Below, in pieces: positions 55,277 to 64,000 of a stretch of DNA of 64,000 bases (position 1 is its first letter; every line of letters starts with the position of its first letter). The position numbers and the translations under genes were made by a program. The notes below the pieces were generated by a model. It was not told the DNA's origin and did no database searches. It saw only the letters and a program-made list of their open reading frames with translations. Origin of the DNA: Mucilaginibacter sp. MD40 (GTDB lineage Bacteria; Bacteroidota; Bacteroidia; Sphingobacteriales; Sphingobacteriaceae); contig NZ_NRSW01000001.1 in the NCBI RefSeq assembly GCF_002288635.1, positions 1,216,484 through 1,280,483 of the forward strand, written 5' to 3'.

Positions 55277-57805
55277 TTGAAGAAAAAACATATCCTGCCT
55301 TTAAGTGTGGTGATCTTTATTTCCACATTGCTGCTATTTCGAGTACCAATTAGTGATTTCCTAAATTTCACTTTGATTCGCCCCCTTTTTATGAAAGTTG
55401 AATCTAATGCTTTGACTGATATGGCGTTATTGTCGCTTACTATCATAATAGTATGGTGGATGTCTAATGAGTTAAATAGACGCGGTGTTTTAAATACAAT
55501 TATCTTTAGTATAGCATTTTACGTTTGTCAAAGATTTAACCCTTACTGGCACTTTACAAAATCATATCTTTTCCAGATAGCTTATTGGGATGTTGTTTGT
55601 ATATCATCGTTTGGCACTTTATTACTGAATCATCTTTTCAATAAAGAAATAAAGGATCAAACAAGCTTATTAGTAAATGAGGGCTTTTCTGAAGACCTGA
55701 TAGTTGATAATTTAGATAAAGACTCTTTTAATCGAAAGCAAACCGCAAAAACTATTGCTGATCTGATAATGAAAACAAAAAATTCAATGTCATTTGCCAT
55801 TGGTATTATTGGAGAGTATGGTAGCGGTAAAACATCTTTTCTGGAATTAATAAGCATATACCTGAATAAAGAAGAAAAGGTATTAAAAATCCCGTTTAAT
55901 CCCTGGAATGCAAATAGTCCTGAATCTATCAGAAATTATTTCTTTGATGTTTTATCCCAAAACATAGCTGATACGAGTCAGAAAACGTCTTCATTAATTT
56001 ACAATTACGGTAGAAGGCTGGCTAATGTTGACTCGCGTTTATTGTTGAGTATGAACTGGTTTAATTTCTTTAAAAATCAAGGAACAATCCAAAGCCCCGA
56101 TGAATATAAAATGATTAACCATGTGCTTGGGAGTTTGGGGAAGAAAATCATTATTACCATTGATGATCTCGATCGCCTGTATCCGGATGAGATAATGGAG
56201 GTTTTGAAACTTATAAGAAATACGGCTAATTTCTCTAACGTTTTTTATTTAGTTGGTTATGATAGAGATTATGTACAAGATGCAACTAAAAGCCTAAGCA
56301 ATAAGGTTAGGCCAGATTATTTAGATAAAATATTTCAATTGGAGATACCCTTGCCCAAAAGGCAAAACGATGATTTGTTGAAACAACTCCAGGAATACTT
56401 AAACAAATTCATAACTGAAAAACATCGACAAGTTTTTGAAGGGGAAATTGTACCCAAAGGATTTTCAGATTTTTATGGAAAAGGGTATGGGAAAGTATTA
56501 AGACAAAGTCGTGACGTTATAAGATTTGTAAATAGTTTTAAGGTAATATACCAATTGATTGGGGAAGAGGTTGACTTTGAATGCCTAATGATATTAGAGC
56601 TGATAAAGTTTCGATTTTCATCCGTGTATGATTTAATACATAGTGAATACAGATTATTCTTAATCGAAAAGTCATTGTATTTTAGTCATTCACAATATTT
56701 TTCACCTTTAATGATAAGAATTAGTGGAAAAAACGAACCATACAAAGAGGTATCTAAATTTAAACTGCACATTGAAAAGCTGGGATGGATAAATGATCGT
56801 GATTTATCTATTTTAGACAACTTGTTTTTATCACTATTCGACGCCAGCGATTCTAGCTTACCTAAAGCGCAAAACTCCATTTCATATCCAATGTATTTTG
56901 ACATATACTTTAGATTTAGTTTGTCTAATAGAGATTTGTCAGATAAAGCCTATAGGACAGCATTGTCTTCGGGGAAGATGTCATCTTTCATGATTGAATG
57001 TGCTAATCAAGGTTTACACAAGGAGTTGATGACGCGTTTGATGCAGGAAGGTTATGGAACTAAAAATGACTTTGAAAAAGTCATACGTTTGATATTTAGT
57101 TACGGCAGAACATTTGTTTATAAGGAGGGGCTTTTCCGATTCGATTATAGGTCTTTAATAAACAAGCTTTCTAACTATCATAACGGTATAACAGATAGGC
57201 TGTATAGAAAGCAAATAGACCCCTATCTTTCATTTTTAAGGAGTAGGTTTGTTGAAGCAGTAGCTCCATTTTTGTTTGAAAATGAACTGATATTTCACTT
57301 GAAACAAGATGAAGATAATCTCCTTTTACCCATTGAAGACCTGAATTCATACCAACTCAGCTACTTTAATAGAATGATAAGTAGTGATCATGGGTTAAGT
57401 GAAAATACACTTTGGCTGTTTTGGGCAGCAAGAATGGAAAATAAGGAAGATTTGGAGAAGAATATTTCAAGTTCGGAAGCCTGGAGGTTTGTGCCGGAGT
57501 TGGTATCAGTGATAAAGCCCTATCTTACAAAGTTAGATATCTGTGAGTTCTTAAAGTTTAGCATTCAAACTGATATTAGGAATAAATCAATAGCAAAAAT
57601 TGCCAGGCAAGTTTTAGAAATGTTTGAAGATCCATTAGATTATAGGAAGATTGTGAATGAAAATCCAATTTTAGACGACTTGGTTCGATCTGAATATATT
57701 GAATTGTTTGATAAGCTTCATGCTGTCAACTTTAACCAATATGTTGAGATAGAGTTTAAAAGTGATTTAGCAAACATTGACCGAAAAGCTGGAAAGTTAG
57801 AGTAG
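55277..57805 (+). CDS. Membrane-anchored KAP-family P-loop NTPase
   Basis: An 842-residue protein with four hydrophobic helices (about 7-24, 47-63, 71-86 and 98-120) and a KAP-type STAND-like NTPase. Walker A is GEYGSGKT (179-186) and Walker B is IIITIDDLDR (291-300), followed by VFYLVGYDRDYV. The C-terminal 450 residues are helical with no domain I recognise. KAP NTPases include PifA of plasmid F, which excludes phage T7, but most are uncharacterised. The gene is far more AT-rich than neighbours (a sampled 60-base line is 30% G+C), suggesting transfer. The start is TTG 55277. A different gene remnant begins directly after its stop. Confidence 0.85.
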   Translation: MKKKHILPLSVVIFISTLLLFRVPISDFLNFTLIRPLFMKVESNALTDMALLSLTIIIVWWMSNELNRRGVLNTIIFSIAFYVCQRFNPYWHFTKSYLFQIAYWDVVCISSFGTLLLNHLFNKEIKDQTSLLVNEGFSEDLIVDNLDKDSFNRKQTAKTIADLIMKTKNSMSFAIGIIGEYGSGKTSFLELISIYLNKEEKVLKIPFNPWNANSPESIRNYFFDVLSQNIADTSQKTSSLIYNYGRRLANVDSRLLLSMNWFNFFKNQGTIQSPDEYKMINHVLGSLGKKIIITIDDLDRLYPDEIMEVLKLIRNTANFSNVFYLVGYDRDYVQDATKSLSNKVRPDYLDKIFQLEIPLPKRQNDDLLKQLQEYLNKFITEKHRQVFEGEIVPKGFSDFYGKGYGKVLRQSRDVIRFVNSFKVIYQLIGEEVDFECLMILELIKFRFSSVYDLIHSEYRLFLIEKSLYFSHSQYFSPLMIRISGKNEPYKEVSKFKLHIEKLGWINDRDLSILDNLFLSLFDASDSSLPKAQNSISYPMYFDIYFRFSLSNRDLSDKAYRTALSSGKMSSFMIECANQGLHKELMTRLMQEGYGTKNDFEKVIRLIFSYGRTFVYKEGLFRFDYRSLINKLSNYHNGITDRLYRKQIDPYLSFLRSRFVEAVAPFLFENELIFHLKQDEDNLLLPIEDLNSYQLSYFNRMISSDHGLSENTLWLFWAARMENKEDLEKNISSSEAWRFVPELVSVIKPYLTKLDICEFLKFSIQTDIRNKSIAKIARQVLEMFEDPLDYRKIVNENPILDDLVRSEYIELFDKLHAVNFNQYVEIEFKSDLANIDRKAGKLE

Positions 57806-57919
57806 TACCTAAACCCGATAGCAGCGTATACCGGCTATGAGGTGAAAGGCCTGCAGGCGTATGAGCGTATAGCGGGGCTGCTGTACCCAAAGCACCACTG
57901 CCACTGCTTTACCCAATAG
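57806..57919 (+). pseudogene. 3' remnant of an unknown gene fused in frame after the KAP stop
   Basis: Directly after the KAP stop codon the same frame stays open for 37 codons to TAG at 57917-57919. It encodes a piece containing GYEVKGLQAYERIAGLLYP and ending KHHCHCFTQ. Base composition here is GC-rich, unlike KAP. It looks like the C-terminal tail of another gene whose front was lost when the KAP DNA arrived. A read-through extension of KAP is a less likely alternative. Confidence 0.5.
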
Positions 57920-58035
57920 TCGCCCCGCGCAACCATCCCGCTCCCGCATCCCGCACTCTCACCATCCCGCACCCACCACTCACACCCCTACCAACCCCAA
58001 TTAAAAAAACACTTTCCTGAATTAATAATTTTACC
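57920..58035. other. C-rich low-complexity spacer
   Basis: A pyrimidine-rich stretch with repeated ATCCCGC units and then ACCACTCACACCCC, with no coding signal. It separates the accessory region from the DUF177 operon. The DUF177 promoter begins at its right end. Confidence 0.6.
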
Positions 58036-58043
58036 TACATTTG
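58036..58043 (+). promoter_or_regulatory. -7 promoter box of the DUF177-rpmF-plsX operon
   Basis: TACATTTG is an exact TAnnTTTG box. It makes the TTG at 58041 part of the promoter and favours TTG 58062 as the DUF177 start. Confidence 0.55.
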
Positions 58044-58061
58044 CGGGCTAATTGTTGCTCA

Positions 58062-58583
58062 TTGAAATCGCTACGCACATATTCAATACCATTTACCGGC
58101 TTAAAGCTGGGTAAGCATTATTTTGAATACGAAATAGGTGCCGACTTTTTCGGCGAGTTTGAGTATTCGCTCGTAAAAAAGGCTAACCTGCTTTGCAAGG
58201 TTGAACTGGATAAGCAGGAAACTATGCTGATCCTGAATTTTGACATTACCGGTAATGTTACCGCCACCTGCGACAGGTGTTTGAGCGAATATCAGCAGCC
58301 GGTTGAGGTGCATGAGCAGCAGATAGCCCGTTTCAGCGATGAGGAAATGGGAGAGGACGATGAAATTATTACCCTCGGCAGGAACGATCATGAGATAAAC
58401 ATTGCCGGGCTGATATATGAATACGTGAACGTTTCGCTGCCGTTTATTGCTAACTGCAGTAACCAGGGCGACGGTAAACAGTGTGACGAGGAAATGCTGA
58501 AAAACTTGGACAAGCTTTCAGTAAACGATGAACAGGAAGAGCAGGCCGACCCGAGATGGGAAGCCCTCAAAAAATTAAAATAA
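58062..58583 (+). CDS. DUF177 (YceD-like) protein
   Basis: A protein of about 173 residues of the DUF177/YceD family, usually encoded just before rpmF. The central ATCDRCLSEYQQPV carries two cysteines and the C-terminus is acidic. YceD-type proteins are linked to 23S rRNA processing and ribosome assembly. The start is TTG 58062 (KSLRTYSIPF), since TTG 58041 overlaps the -7 box. It leads the operon with rpmF, plsX and fabH. Confidence 0.88.
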   Translation: MKSLRTYSIPFTGLKLGKHYFEYEIGADFFGEFEYSLVKKANLLCKVELDKQETMLILNFDITGNVTATCDRCLSEYQQPVEVHEQQIARFSDEEMGEDDEIITLGRNDHEINIAGLIYEYVNVSLPFIANCSNQGDGKQCDEEMLKNLDKLSVNDEQEEQADPRWEALKKLK

Positions 58584-58595
58584 TAAAAAAAGGTT

Positions 58596-58787
58596 ATGGC
58601 ACATCCAAAACGCAAAATTTCAAAATCAAGAAGAGATAAACGCAGAACGCATTACAAAGCCGAAGCGCCTTCATTAACTACCTGCCAAACTACCGGTGCG
58701 GTACACTTGCCACACAGAGCTTATACTGTTGATGGTAACGTTTACTTCAACGGCAAAATTCTTATCGAGAAGGCAGTAGTAGCTTAA
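58596..58787 (+). CDS. rpmF: 50S ribosomal protein L32
   Basis: A 63-residue L32 with the family start [18 protein letters not shown]. It has a single Cys (in SLTTCQTTG), so the four-Cys zinc ribbon is not present; this is the zinc-independent type. It sits 12 bp after DUF177 and 15 bp before plsX, the widely conserved order tying ribosome and lipid synthesis genes. Confidence 0.98.
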   Translation: MAHPKRKISKSRRDKRRTHYKAEAPSLTTCQTTGAVHLPHRAYTVDGNVYFNGKILIEKAVVA

Positions 58788-58802
58788 GTTAATTTTCTGG
58801 GA

Positions 58803-59741
58803 ATGAAGATTGGCTTGGATATTATGGGCGGTGATTACGCTCCCAAAGCAGCTGTTTTAGGGGCGATTGAAGCTTGTAAAACTTTAGCAGCCGGGCAGCG
58901 GCTTGTGCTTATTGGCGACAAGGATGCGGCTCTCGCTATTCTCAGCGAAAATAATTTCAGCGCCGATAACTTTGAGTTTGTACACACAACCGAGGTTATT
59001 GGTATGGGCGAACACCCTACTAAGGCTATTGTACAGAAACCCAACTCGAGCATTGCCGTAGGTTTCCAGATGCTGAAGGACGGCGCTATTGACGCGTTCT
59101 CATCGGCCGGTAACACGGGCGCTATGCTGGTGGGCAGTATGTTCAGCGTAAAAAATATACCGGGCGTTATACGCCCGGCCATGACTACCATAGTACCCAA
59201 ACTTAAAGGAGGTTTGGGTATTATTTTGGATGTAGGTGCCAATGCCGATTGCAAGCCCGATGTGCTGTTGCAGTTTGGCGTACTGGGCAGCCTCCTTGCC
59301 GAATCTGTTTACGGCATCCCTACCCCCCGCGTAGCCTTAATGAACATAGGCGAGGAGGAAGAAAAGGGCAACCTGCTGAGCCAGGCTACCTATCCTTTAA
59401 TGAAAGAAACCAAACTGTTTAACTTTGTGGGCAACGTAGAAGGCCGCGACCTGTTCAATGACAATAACGATGTGATTGTTTGCGACGGTTTTACGGGCAA
59501 CGTGATCCTGAAACTGGCCGAGTCGTTCTACGTGATCACGCTCAAGAAAAAGCTGAAGGACGAGTTCCTGGACCGCTTTAACTATGAGCAGTATGGCGGC
59601 AGCCCTATTTTAGGGGTAAACGCCCCGGTGGTGGTAGGCCACGGCATATCAAGCCCCGAAGCGATAAAGAACATGGTGCTGCTTTCGAAAAATATGGTTG
59701 AAACCCATCTCGTTGATAAAATTAAACTGGCTTTCCAGTAA
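58803..59741 (+). CDS. plsX: Phosphate acyltransferase PlsX
   Basis: A 312-residue PlsX that makes acyl-phosphate from acyl-ACP for phospholipid synthesis. Signatures are MKIGLDIMGGDYAP, SAGNTGAMLVG, RPAMTTIVPK and VVCDGFTGNVILKLAE. It is peripheral at the inner membrane and works with PlsY (not in the window). It is 14 bp ahead of fabH. Confidence 0.97.
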   Translation: MKIGLDIMGGDYAPKAAVLGAIEACKTLAAGQRLVLIGDKDAALAILSENNFSADNFEFVHTTEVIGMGEHPTKAIVQKPNSSIAVGFQMLKDGAIDAFSSAGNTGAMLVGSMFSVKNIPGVIRPAMTTIVPKLKGGLGIILDVGANADCKPDVLLQFGVLGSLLAESVYGIPTPRVALMNIGEEEEKGNLLSQATYPLMKETKLFNFVGNVEGRDLFNDNNDVIVCDGFTGNVILKLAESFYVITLKKKLKDEFLDRFNYEQYGGSPILGVNAPVVVGHGISSPEAIKNMVLLSKNMVETHLVDKIKLAFQ

Positions 59742-59755
59742 ATTAAGATATATAA

Positions 59756-60745
59756 ATGAGCAAAATTACTGCTGCTATCACCGCTGTTAATGGTTACGTA
59801 CCCGATTACGTTTTAACCAACCACGAGCTGGAGACAATGGTGGACACCAATGACGAGTGGATAACCACCCGTACCGGCATTAAAGAGCGGAGGATACTCA
59901 AAGGCGAAGGCCTGGCCACCTCTGATATGGCCGTTCCGGCTGTTGAGGGCCTGCTTAAAAAACGCGGCATTACCGCCGAAGAAATCGACCTCATTATTTT
60001 TTGCACCACCACGCCCGATATGCCTTTTCCGGCTACGGCAAACGTGCTGGCCCACAAAATAGGCGCAAAAAACGCCTGGGGTTATGATCTGCAGGCAGCC
60101 TGCTCGGGCTTTATTTTTGGCCTTACGACCGGCGCGCAGTTTATTGAGACCGGCAAGCATAAAAAGGTTTTAGTGGTGGGTGGCGATAAAATGTCGTCGA
60201 TCATTAACTATGAAGACCGTGCAACCTGCATTATTTTTGGCGATGGCTGCGGCTGCGCCCTGCTGGAGCCCAACACCGAAGGCTACGGCATACTGGATAC
60301 TGTAATGAAAAGCGATGGCGCCGGCGCCCAGCTGCTGTTCCAGAAAGCGGGCGGATCTATGCACCCTGCCAGCCACGCAACAGTTGATGCCAAAGAACAC
60401 TTTGCCTACCAGGAAGGGCAGGCGGTATTTAAATTTGCCGTAACAAACATGGCCGATGTAGCCGCCGAAGTACTGGAGCGCAATAACCTCGTTGGCGATG
60501 ATATTGCATGGTTGGTACCTCACCAGGCCAACAAACGTATTATTGATGCTACTGCTAACCGCATAGGTTTAACACCCGAGAAAGTGATCGTTAACATTGA
60601 GCGTTATGGTAACACCACCAACGGCACTATACCATTGTGCCTGTGGGAGTGGGAAAGCAAATTTAAAAAAGGCGATAACCTGATACTCGCGGCCTTTGGC
60701 GGCGGCTTTACCTGGGGCTCTATCTACCTCAAATGGGCATACTGA
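59756..60745 (+). CDS. fabH: 3-oxoacyl-ACP synthase III (FabH)
   Basis: A 329-residue KAS III that starts fatty acid synthesis by joining acetyl-CoA or branched acyl-CoA to malonyl-ACP. The catalytic triad is Cys116 (DLQAACSGFIFGL), His (WLVPHQANKR) and Asn (YGNTTNGTIPL). Length and motifs are typical. It follows plsX in the same operon; the gap of about 160 bp before accB holds repeats. Confidence 0.97.
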   Translation: MSKITAAITAVNGYVPDYVLTNHELETMVDTNDEWITTRTGIKERRILKGEGLATSDMAVPAVEGLLKKRGITAEEIDLIIFCTTTPDMPFPATANVLAHKIGAKNAWGYDLQAACSGFIFGLTTGAQFIETGKHKKVLVVGGDKMSSIINYEDRATCIIFGDGCGCALLEPNTEGYGILDTVMKSDGAGAQLLFQKAGGSMHPASHATVDAKEHFAYQEGQAVFKFAVTNMADVAAEVLERNNLVGDDIAWLVPHQANKRIIDATANRIGLTPEKVIVNIERYGNTTNGTIPLCLWEWESKFKKGDNLILAAFGGGFTWGSIYLKWAY

Positions 60746-60904
60746 TGATCCGTTTCAGGATGTGGAGGTAACAAATAGTTATTTCAAAACATCTTGAAAT
60801 ACTTCATGTTAACATTTAAATAACCGAAATTCATTTGCACATTTGCACACCAGCTTATTTGCACATTAAAATAACTATTTTTAGCCAACCAATTACCGCT
60901 TACT
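60746..60904. other. Intergenic region fabH-accB with TTTGCACA repeats
   Basis: Contains several TTTGCACA-type units (about 60834-60870) and no gene. The same unit family occurs at 54249-54272 and 61394-61470. A separate accB promoter is likely in the following AT-rich part. Confidence 0.55.
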
Positions 60905-61393
60905 ATGGATATTAAACAAATTCAGGATCTAATACGCTTTGTATCAAAATCAGGCGTTAATGAAGTTTCTATTGAGCAGGAAAATTTTAAAATAACGATA
61001 AAAACTAACGAGGCGCCTACTTATGTTAATGCCACTATACCGGCAGCGCAACAGGCTCCGTTGGCCGCAGCGCCTGCTCCGCAACCGGTAAGCCTGCCCG
61101 CGGCAGCACCTGCCGCTGCTGAAGCCGCTCCCGCAGCTGTTGAGGCATCTAACTACATCACTGTAAAATCACCGATGATCGGTACTTTCTACCGTTCGTC
61201 ATCTCCTGATAAACCAAGCTTCGTAAACGTTGGCGACGAAATCAGCGCCGGCAGCGTGCTTTGCATTATCGAGGCTATGAAGCTGTTTAACGAAATTGAA
61301 TCTGAAGTGTCGGGCCGCATTGTAAAAGTATTGGTTGACAATGCTTCGCCGGTTGAGTACGACCAGCCTTTATTTTTAGTTGAACCTAAGTAA
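60905..61393 (+). CDS. accB: Acetyl-CoA carboxylase biotin carboxyl carrier protein
   Basis: A 162-residue AccB with an N-terminal helix, an Ala/Pro-rich hinge (about 45-80) and a C-terminal biotinyl domain (about 83-162). The biotinylated residue is Lys126 in [12 protein letters not shown]. It works with AccC (next gene) and with AccAD, which is not in the window. A hairpin of TTTGCACA repeats lies between it and accC. Confidence 0.97.
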   Translation: MDIKQIQDLIRFVSKSGVNEVSIEQENFKITIKTNEAPTYVNATIPAAQQAPLAAAPAPQPVSLPAAAPAAAEAAPAAVEASNYITVKSPMIGTFYRSSSPDKPSFVNVGDEISAGSVLCIIEAMKLFNEIESEVSGRIVKVLVDNASPVEYDQPLFLVEPK

Positions 61394-61404
61394 GTATGTG
61401 TATA

Positions 61405-61470
61405 TGTGCAGATATGCAAATGTGCAAATGAAGCGCATTCGGTTAATCTGCACATTTGCACATTTGTAAT
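61405..61470. repeat. Hairpin of TTTGCACA repeats between accB and accC
   Basis: Arms GCAAATGTGCAAATG and CATTTGCACATTTG form an inverted repeat with a loop of about 20 bases. It sits inside the accBC operon and could reduce or stabilise mRNA, but it also matches repeats scattered elsewhere in the window. Confidence 0.65.
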
Positions 61471-61487
61471 TTACACATCTGAAAATC

Positions 61488-62822
61488 ATGTTTAAAAAAA
61501 TACTAATAGCTAACCGTGGCGAAATTGCCCTGCGTGTTATACGCACCTGTAAGGAAATGGGCATCAGAACCGTAGCTGTATATTCTACCGCCGACCGCGA
61601 CAGCCTTCATGTGCGCTTTGCTGATGAGGCCGTTTGTATTGGCCCCCCTCCAAGCCGCGACTCATATTTAAACATACCTAACATCATTTCGGCTGCCGAA
61701 CTCACCAATGCCGACGCGATACACCCGGGCTATGGTTTCTTGTCGGAAAATGCCAAATTCTCGGCCATTTGCGCGGAGTATGGTATTAAGTTCATCGGAG
61801 CTACTGCCGACCAGATCAACGCCATGGGCGATAAATCATCTGCTAAAGAAACCATGAAAAAGGCTGGTGTGCCCACCATCCCGGGTTCAGAAGGTTTGTT
61901 AACTGATGTTAAGCAAGGTATCAGCATCGCCAAAAAAATTGGCTACCCTGTTATACTTAAAGCTACTGCTGGTGGTGGTGGCCGTGGTATGCGTGTGGTT
62001 TGGAAAGACGAAGATTTTGAGGCAGCCTGGGACAGCGCACGTGCCGAATCGGGCGCGGCTTTCGGTAACGATGGCCTTTACCTTGAAAAATATGTTGAAG
62101 ACCCACGCCACATTGAGATACAGGTAGTAGGCGACCAGTACGGTAAAGTTTGCCACCTTTCTGAACGTGATTGCTCTATACAGCGCCGTCACCAGAAACT
62201 GGTAGAAGAAGCGCCATCACCGTTCATGACCGAGAAACTGCGTAAAAAAATGGGTGAGGCCGCCATTAAAGGCGCTAAAGCTGTTAAATACGAAGGTGCC
62301 GGTACAGTAGAGTTCCTGGTTGATAAGAACCGCAACTTCTACTTCATGGAAATGAATACCCGTATACAGGTAGAGCACCCCGTAACAGAAGAGGTAATTA
62401 ACTTCGACCTGATAAAAGAGCAGATAAAAGTTGCAGCAGGTATACCTATCTCGGGTAAAAACTACGAGCCAACCATGTGCGCTATCGAGTGCCGCATCAA
62501 TGCTGAGGATCCTGCGAATAACTTCCGTCCGTCGCCGGGTAAGATCACCAATTTCCACTCACCGGGTGGGCATGGTGTACGTATCGATACACACGTGTAC
62601 AGCGGATATGTGATCCCACCGAATTACGACTCGATGATCGCCAAGGTGATCTGCGTGGCGCAAACCCGTGAGGAAGCACTATCAACCATGGAGCGTGCTT
62701 TGAGCGAGTTTGTGATAGAAGGTATTAAAACCACCATACCATTCCACTTGAAATTGCTGAAAGACCCGAACTTCCGTGCGGGTAACTTCACTACCAAGTT
62801 TATGGAAACCTTTGAATTTTAA
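61488..62822 (+). CDS. accC: Acetyl-CoA carboxylase biotin carboxylase subunit
   Basis: A 444-residue biotin carboxylase that uses ATP and bicarbonate to carboxylate biotin on AccB. It has an N-terminal preATP-grasp ([20 protein letters not shown]), an ATP-grasp with glycine-rich [12 protein letters not shown] and the C-terminal domain ([14 protein letters not shown]). Length is normal. It ends 71 bp before tatC. Confidence 0.97.
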   Translation: MFKKILIANRGEIALRVIRTCKEMGIRTVAVYSTADRDSLHVRFADEAVCIGPPPSRDSYLNIPNIISAAELTNADAIHPGYGFLSENAKFSAICAEYGIKFIGATADQINAMGDKSSAKETMKKAGVPTIPGSEGLLTDVKQGISIAKKIGYPVILKATAGGGGRGMRVVWKDEDFEAAWDSARAESGAAFGNDGLYLEKYVEDPRHIEIQVVGDQYGKVCHLSERDCSIQRRHQKLVEEAPSPFMTEKLRKKMGEAAIKGAKAVKYEGAGTVEFLVDKNRNFYFMEMNTRIQVEHPVTEEVINFDLIKEQIKVAAGIPISGKNYEPTMCAIECRINAEDPANNFRPSPGKITNFHSPGGHGVRIDTHVYSGYVIPPNYDSMIAKVICVAQTREEALSTMERALSEFVIEGIKTTIPFHLKLLKDPNFRAGNFTTKFMETFEF

Positions 62823-62893
62823 TTTCAAAACAACATCTTTCAAAGGAAAAATAACGTAAATAACACACCCTGCTTTAATGCAAGGCATATCAA

Positions 62894-63754
62894 ATGAGCG
62901 AGAATAAGTTAATAAAAGCTATTAAGGAAAAAGGCCAGAACATGGAGGCCGAAATGTCGTTCTTTGACCACCTTGAAGAGTTGCGCTGGCACCTCGTGCG
63001 CTCGGCTATCGCCGTGTGTATCTTTATGGCAGGTGCGTTCTATTATTACGACTTTATTTTTTCCAAGATCATCATGGGGCCTGCCAAGCCCAGCTTCTGG
63101 ACCTACCGGATGCTGTGTAAACTCGGCGCGGCATTGCACCGCGACGGTTTCTGCGTGAATAATGTGCCCGTAAAATTAATGAATAATGAGATGGCGGGGC
63201 AGTTTACCCTCCAGATCAATTCGGCGCTAATGATAGGGGTTGTGTTGGGCTTTCCTTACCTGCTTTGGGAAGTATGGAAATTTATTAAACCGGCCCTGCA
63301 TGAGAAAGAGCGTAAGGCAGCGGGTGGTTTTGTGTTTTATGCCAGTGTGTTATTTATCCTTGGGATATTATTTGGCTATTACATTATCACACCCATGTCG
63401 GTAAACTTCCTGGCCAGCTATACCATCAGCCCCGAAATTACCAACTGGTTCTCCATTGATTCTTACATATCATCGGTAGCTACTTTAACCTTAGCGAGCG
63501 GTGTGGTTTTCCAGTTACCTATATTGGTTTACATCCTGTCGAGCCTGGGTATATTAACTCCCGCCTTTATGCGCAGCGGCCGCCGTTATGCTATCGTGAT
63601 CATCCTGATCGTAGCCGCGGTAATTACCCCAACGCCGGATATGCTCACCATGACGGTAGTAAGTATCCCGCTGTTTGTACTATACGAGGTAGGTATTGTG
63701 GTTGCCGGCGTAGTGGAAAGGCGTAAAAAAGCAAGAGAACTGGCAGGGCAATAA
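62894..63754 (+). CDS. tatC: Sec-independent translocase subunit TatC
   Basis: A 286-residue membrane protein with six helices; TatC is the receptor for twin-arginine signals. The conserved start SFFDHLEELRWHLVRS and the segment SYISSVATLTLASGVVFQLP are present. The Bacteroidota-type insertion FWTYRMLCKLG follows the first helix. Its TatA partners are at 13192 and 13722. A terminator follows at 63789. Confidence 0.96.
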   Translation: MSENKLIKAIKEKGQNMEAEMSFFDHLEELRWHLVRSAIAVCIFMAGAFYYYDFIFSKIIMGPAKPSFWTYRMLCKLGAALHRDGFCVNNVPVKLMNNEMAGQFTLQINSALMIGVVLGFPYLLWEVWKFIKPALHEKERKAAGGFVFYASVLFILGILFGYYIITPMSVNFLASYTISPEITNWFSIDSYISSVATLTLASGVVFQLPILVYILSSLGILTPAFMRSGRRYAIVIILIVAAVITPTPDMLTMTVVSIPLFVLYEVGIVVAGVVERRKKARELAGQ

Positions 63755-63788
63755 TCTGCCCGTTTAAAATATCGACCATTGAATATTG

Positions 63789-63835
63789 AATGTCGAATAA
63801 TGAAGGATGCTTCGTTATTCGACATTTGTTTTTTA
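63789..63835 (+). terminator. Terminator of tatC
   Basis: A 17-bp stem with arms AATGTCGAATAATGAAG and CTTCGTTATTCGACATT, a 4-base loop and a following TTGTTTTTT. The one imperfect position is a G-U pair in the plus-strand RNA, fitting a rightward terminator. Confidence 0.85.
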
Positions 63836-63856
63836 TGATATTTTCCTCTTTTGTCA

Positions 63857-64000
63857 TGGTGAGCTTGTCGAACCATTTATCCAAGGTCATACGCACACGC
63901 CCCCTAAATGCAAAGAGCGATAGCGACGTGGCAATCCGTAAGCCTCACCCTGCCCTCTCCATAGGAGAGGGTTCAATAACGGCATCTTTATAAAGTCCTC
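63857..64000. repeat. Cluster of dispersed repeat fragments at the right end
   Basis: Contains GGTGAGCTTGTCGAACCA, GAGCGATAGCGACGTGGCAA and the small hairpin CCCTCTCC-ATA-GGAGAGGG. The first two resemble pieces at 55109-55180. No gene is visible to the window end. Confidence 0.6.

Noticed and set aside
53021..58035. A complete transposon or prophage
   Set aside because: No transposase, integrase, relaxase, phage structural gene or terminal repeat pair enclosing the block was found.
1..64000. CRISPR arrays, rRNA and tRNA genes
   Set aside because: I found no regular spaced repeats, no rRNA segments and no cloverleaf with a T-loop motif in the intergenic gaps, though a tRNA scan was not run.

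Overview
This 64 kb window reads as chromosomal DNA of a Bacteroidota bacterium, most likely family Sphingobacteriaceae (Mucilaginibacter/Pedobacter-like). The evidence is a full-length SprA (type IX secretion/gliding translocon), lineage-typical families (DUF4270, DUF4292, DUF4349, DUF4920, DUF5009), a CarB without its C-terminal regulatory domain, and repeated use of the Bacteroidota -7 promoter box TAnnTTTG. Shine-Dalgarno sites are rare and several genes start with TTG or GTG. The genus is inference. I found no rRNA, tRNA, CRISPR array or complete transposon.

Left part (1-16.8 kb): a bacteriophytochrome cut by the window edge, a DUF1801 protein, a GH42 beta-galactosidase, a CBS protein, PdeM and RlmN. 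A rightward envelope block follows: amidohydrolase, acylphosphatase, flippase, dut, TPR protein, DUF4292 lipoprotein, an EnvC-like activator with a degenerate LytM domain and two TatA proteins. GatA and a MltD-like lytic transglycosylase come next.

Middle (16.8-36.6 kb): malic enzyme MaeB, RuvA and the 2417-residue SprA, then a MazG-like pyrophosphohydrolase and a DUF4349 lipoprotein. Leftward genes include a ComB-like phosphatase whose start codon lies at the end of an 8-bp repeat tract, GcvT, a GT4 glycosyltransferase, RNase HII, an unrecognised membrane protein and CarB.

36.7-50.4 kb: an AT-rich patch with small secreted hypotheticals and a glycine-rich lipoprotein with a JAMM-like motif. 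Then panD, glmS, DUF4270 and a half-length GT5 protein, divergent from panC. OxyR with both redox cysteines follows, with a palindrome over its own promoter. HIT, GreA, a D-2-hydroxyacid dehydrogenase, an EcsC-like protein and RsmA complete the block. Terminators are well defined here.

50.5-64 kb: pdxA, then about 6.4 kb of accessory DNA before the core lipid block DUF177-rpmF-plsX-fabH-accB-accC-tatC. The accessory part holds a DUF5009 membrane protein, a GC-rich RepA-like ATPase preceded by phased GGAAC boxes, a DUF1348 protein between two 140-bp hairpin repeats, and an AT-rich KAP-family membrane NTPase that abuts the 3' remnant of another gene. The KAP locus is the best candidate for an undescribed, possibly antiphage, function; that role is inference.
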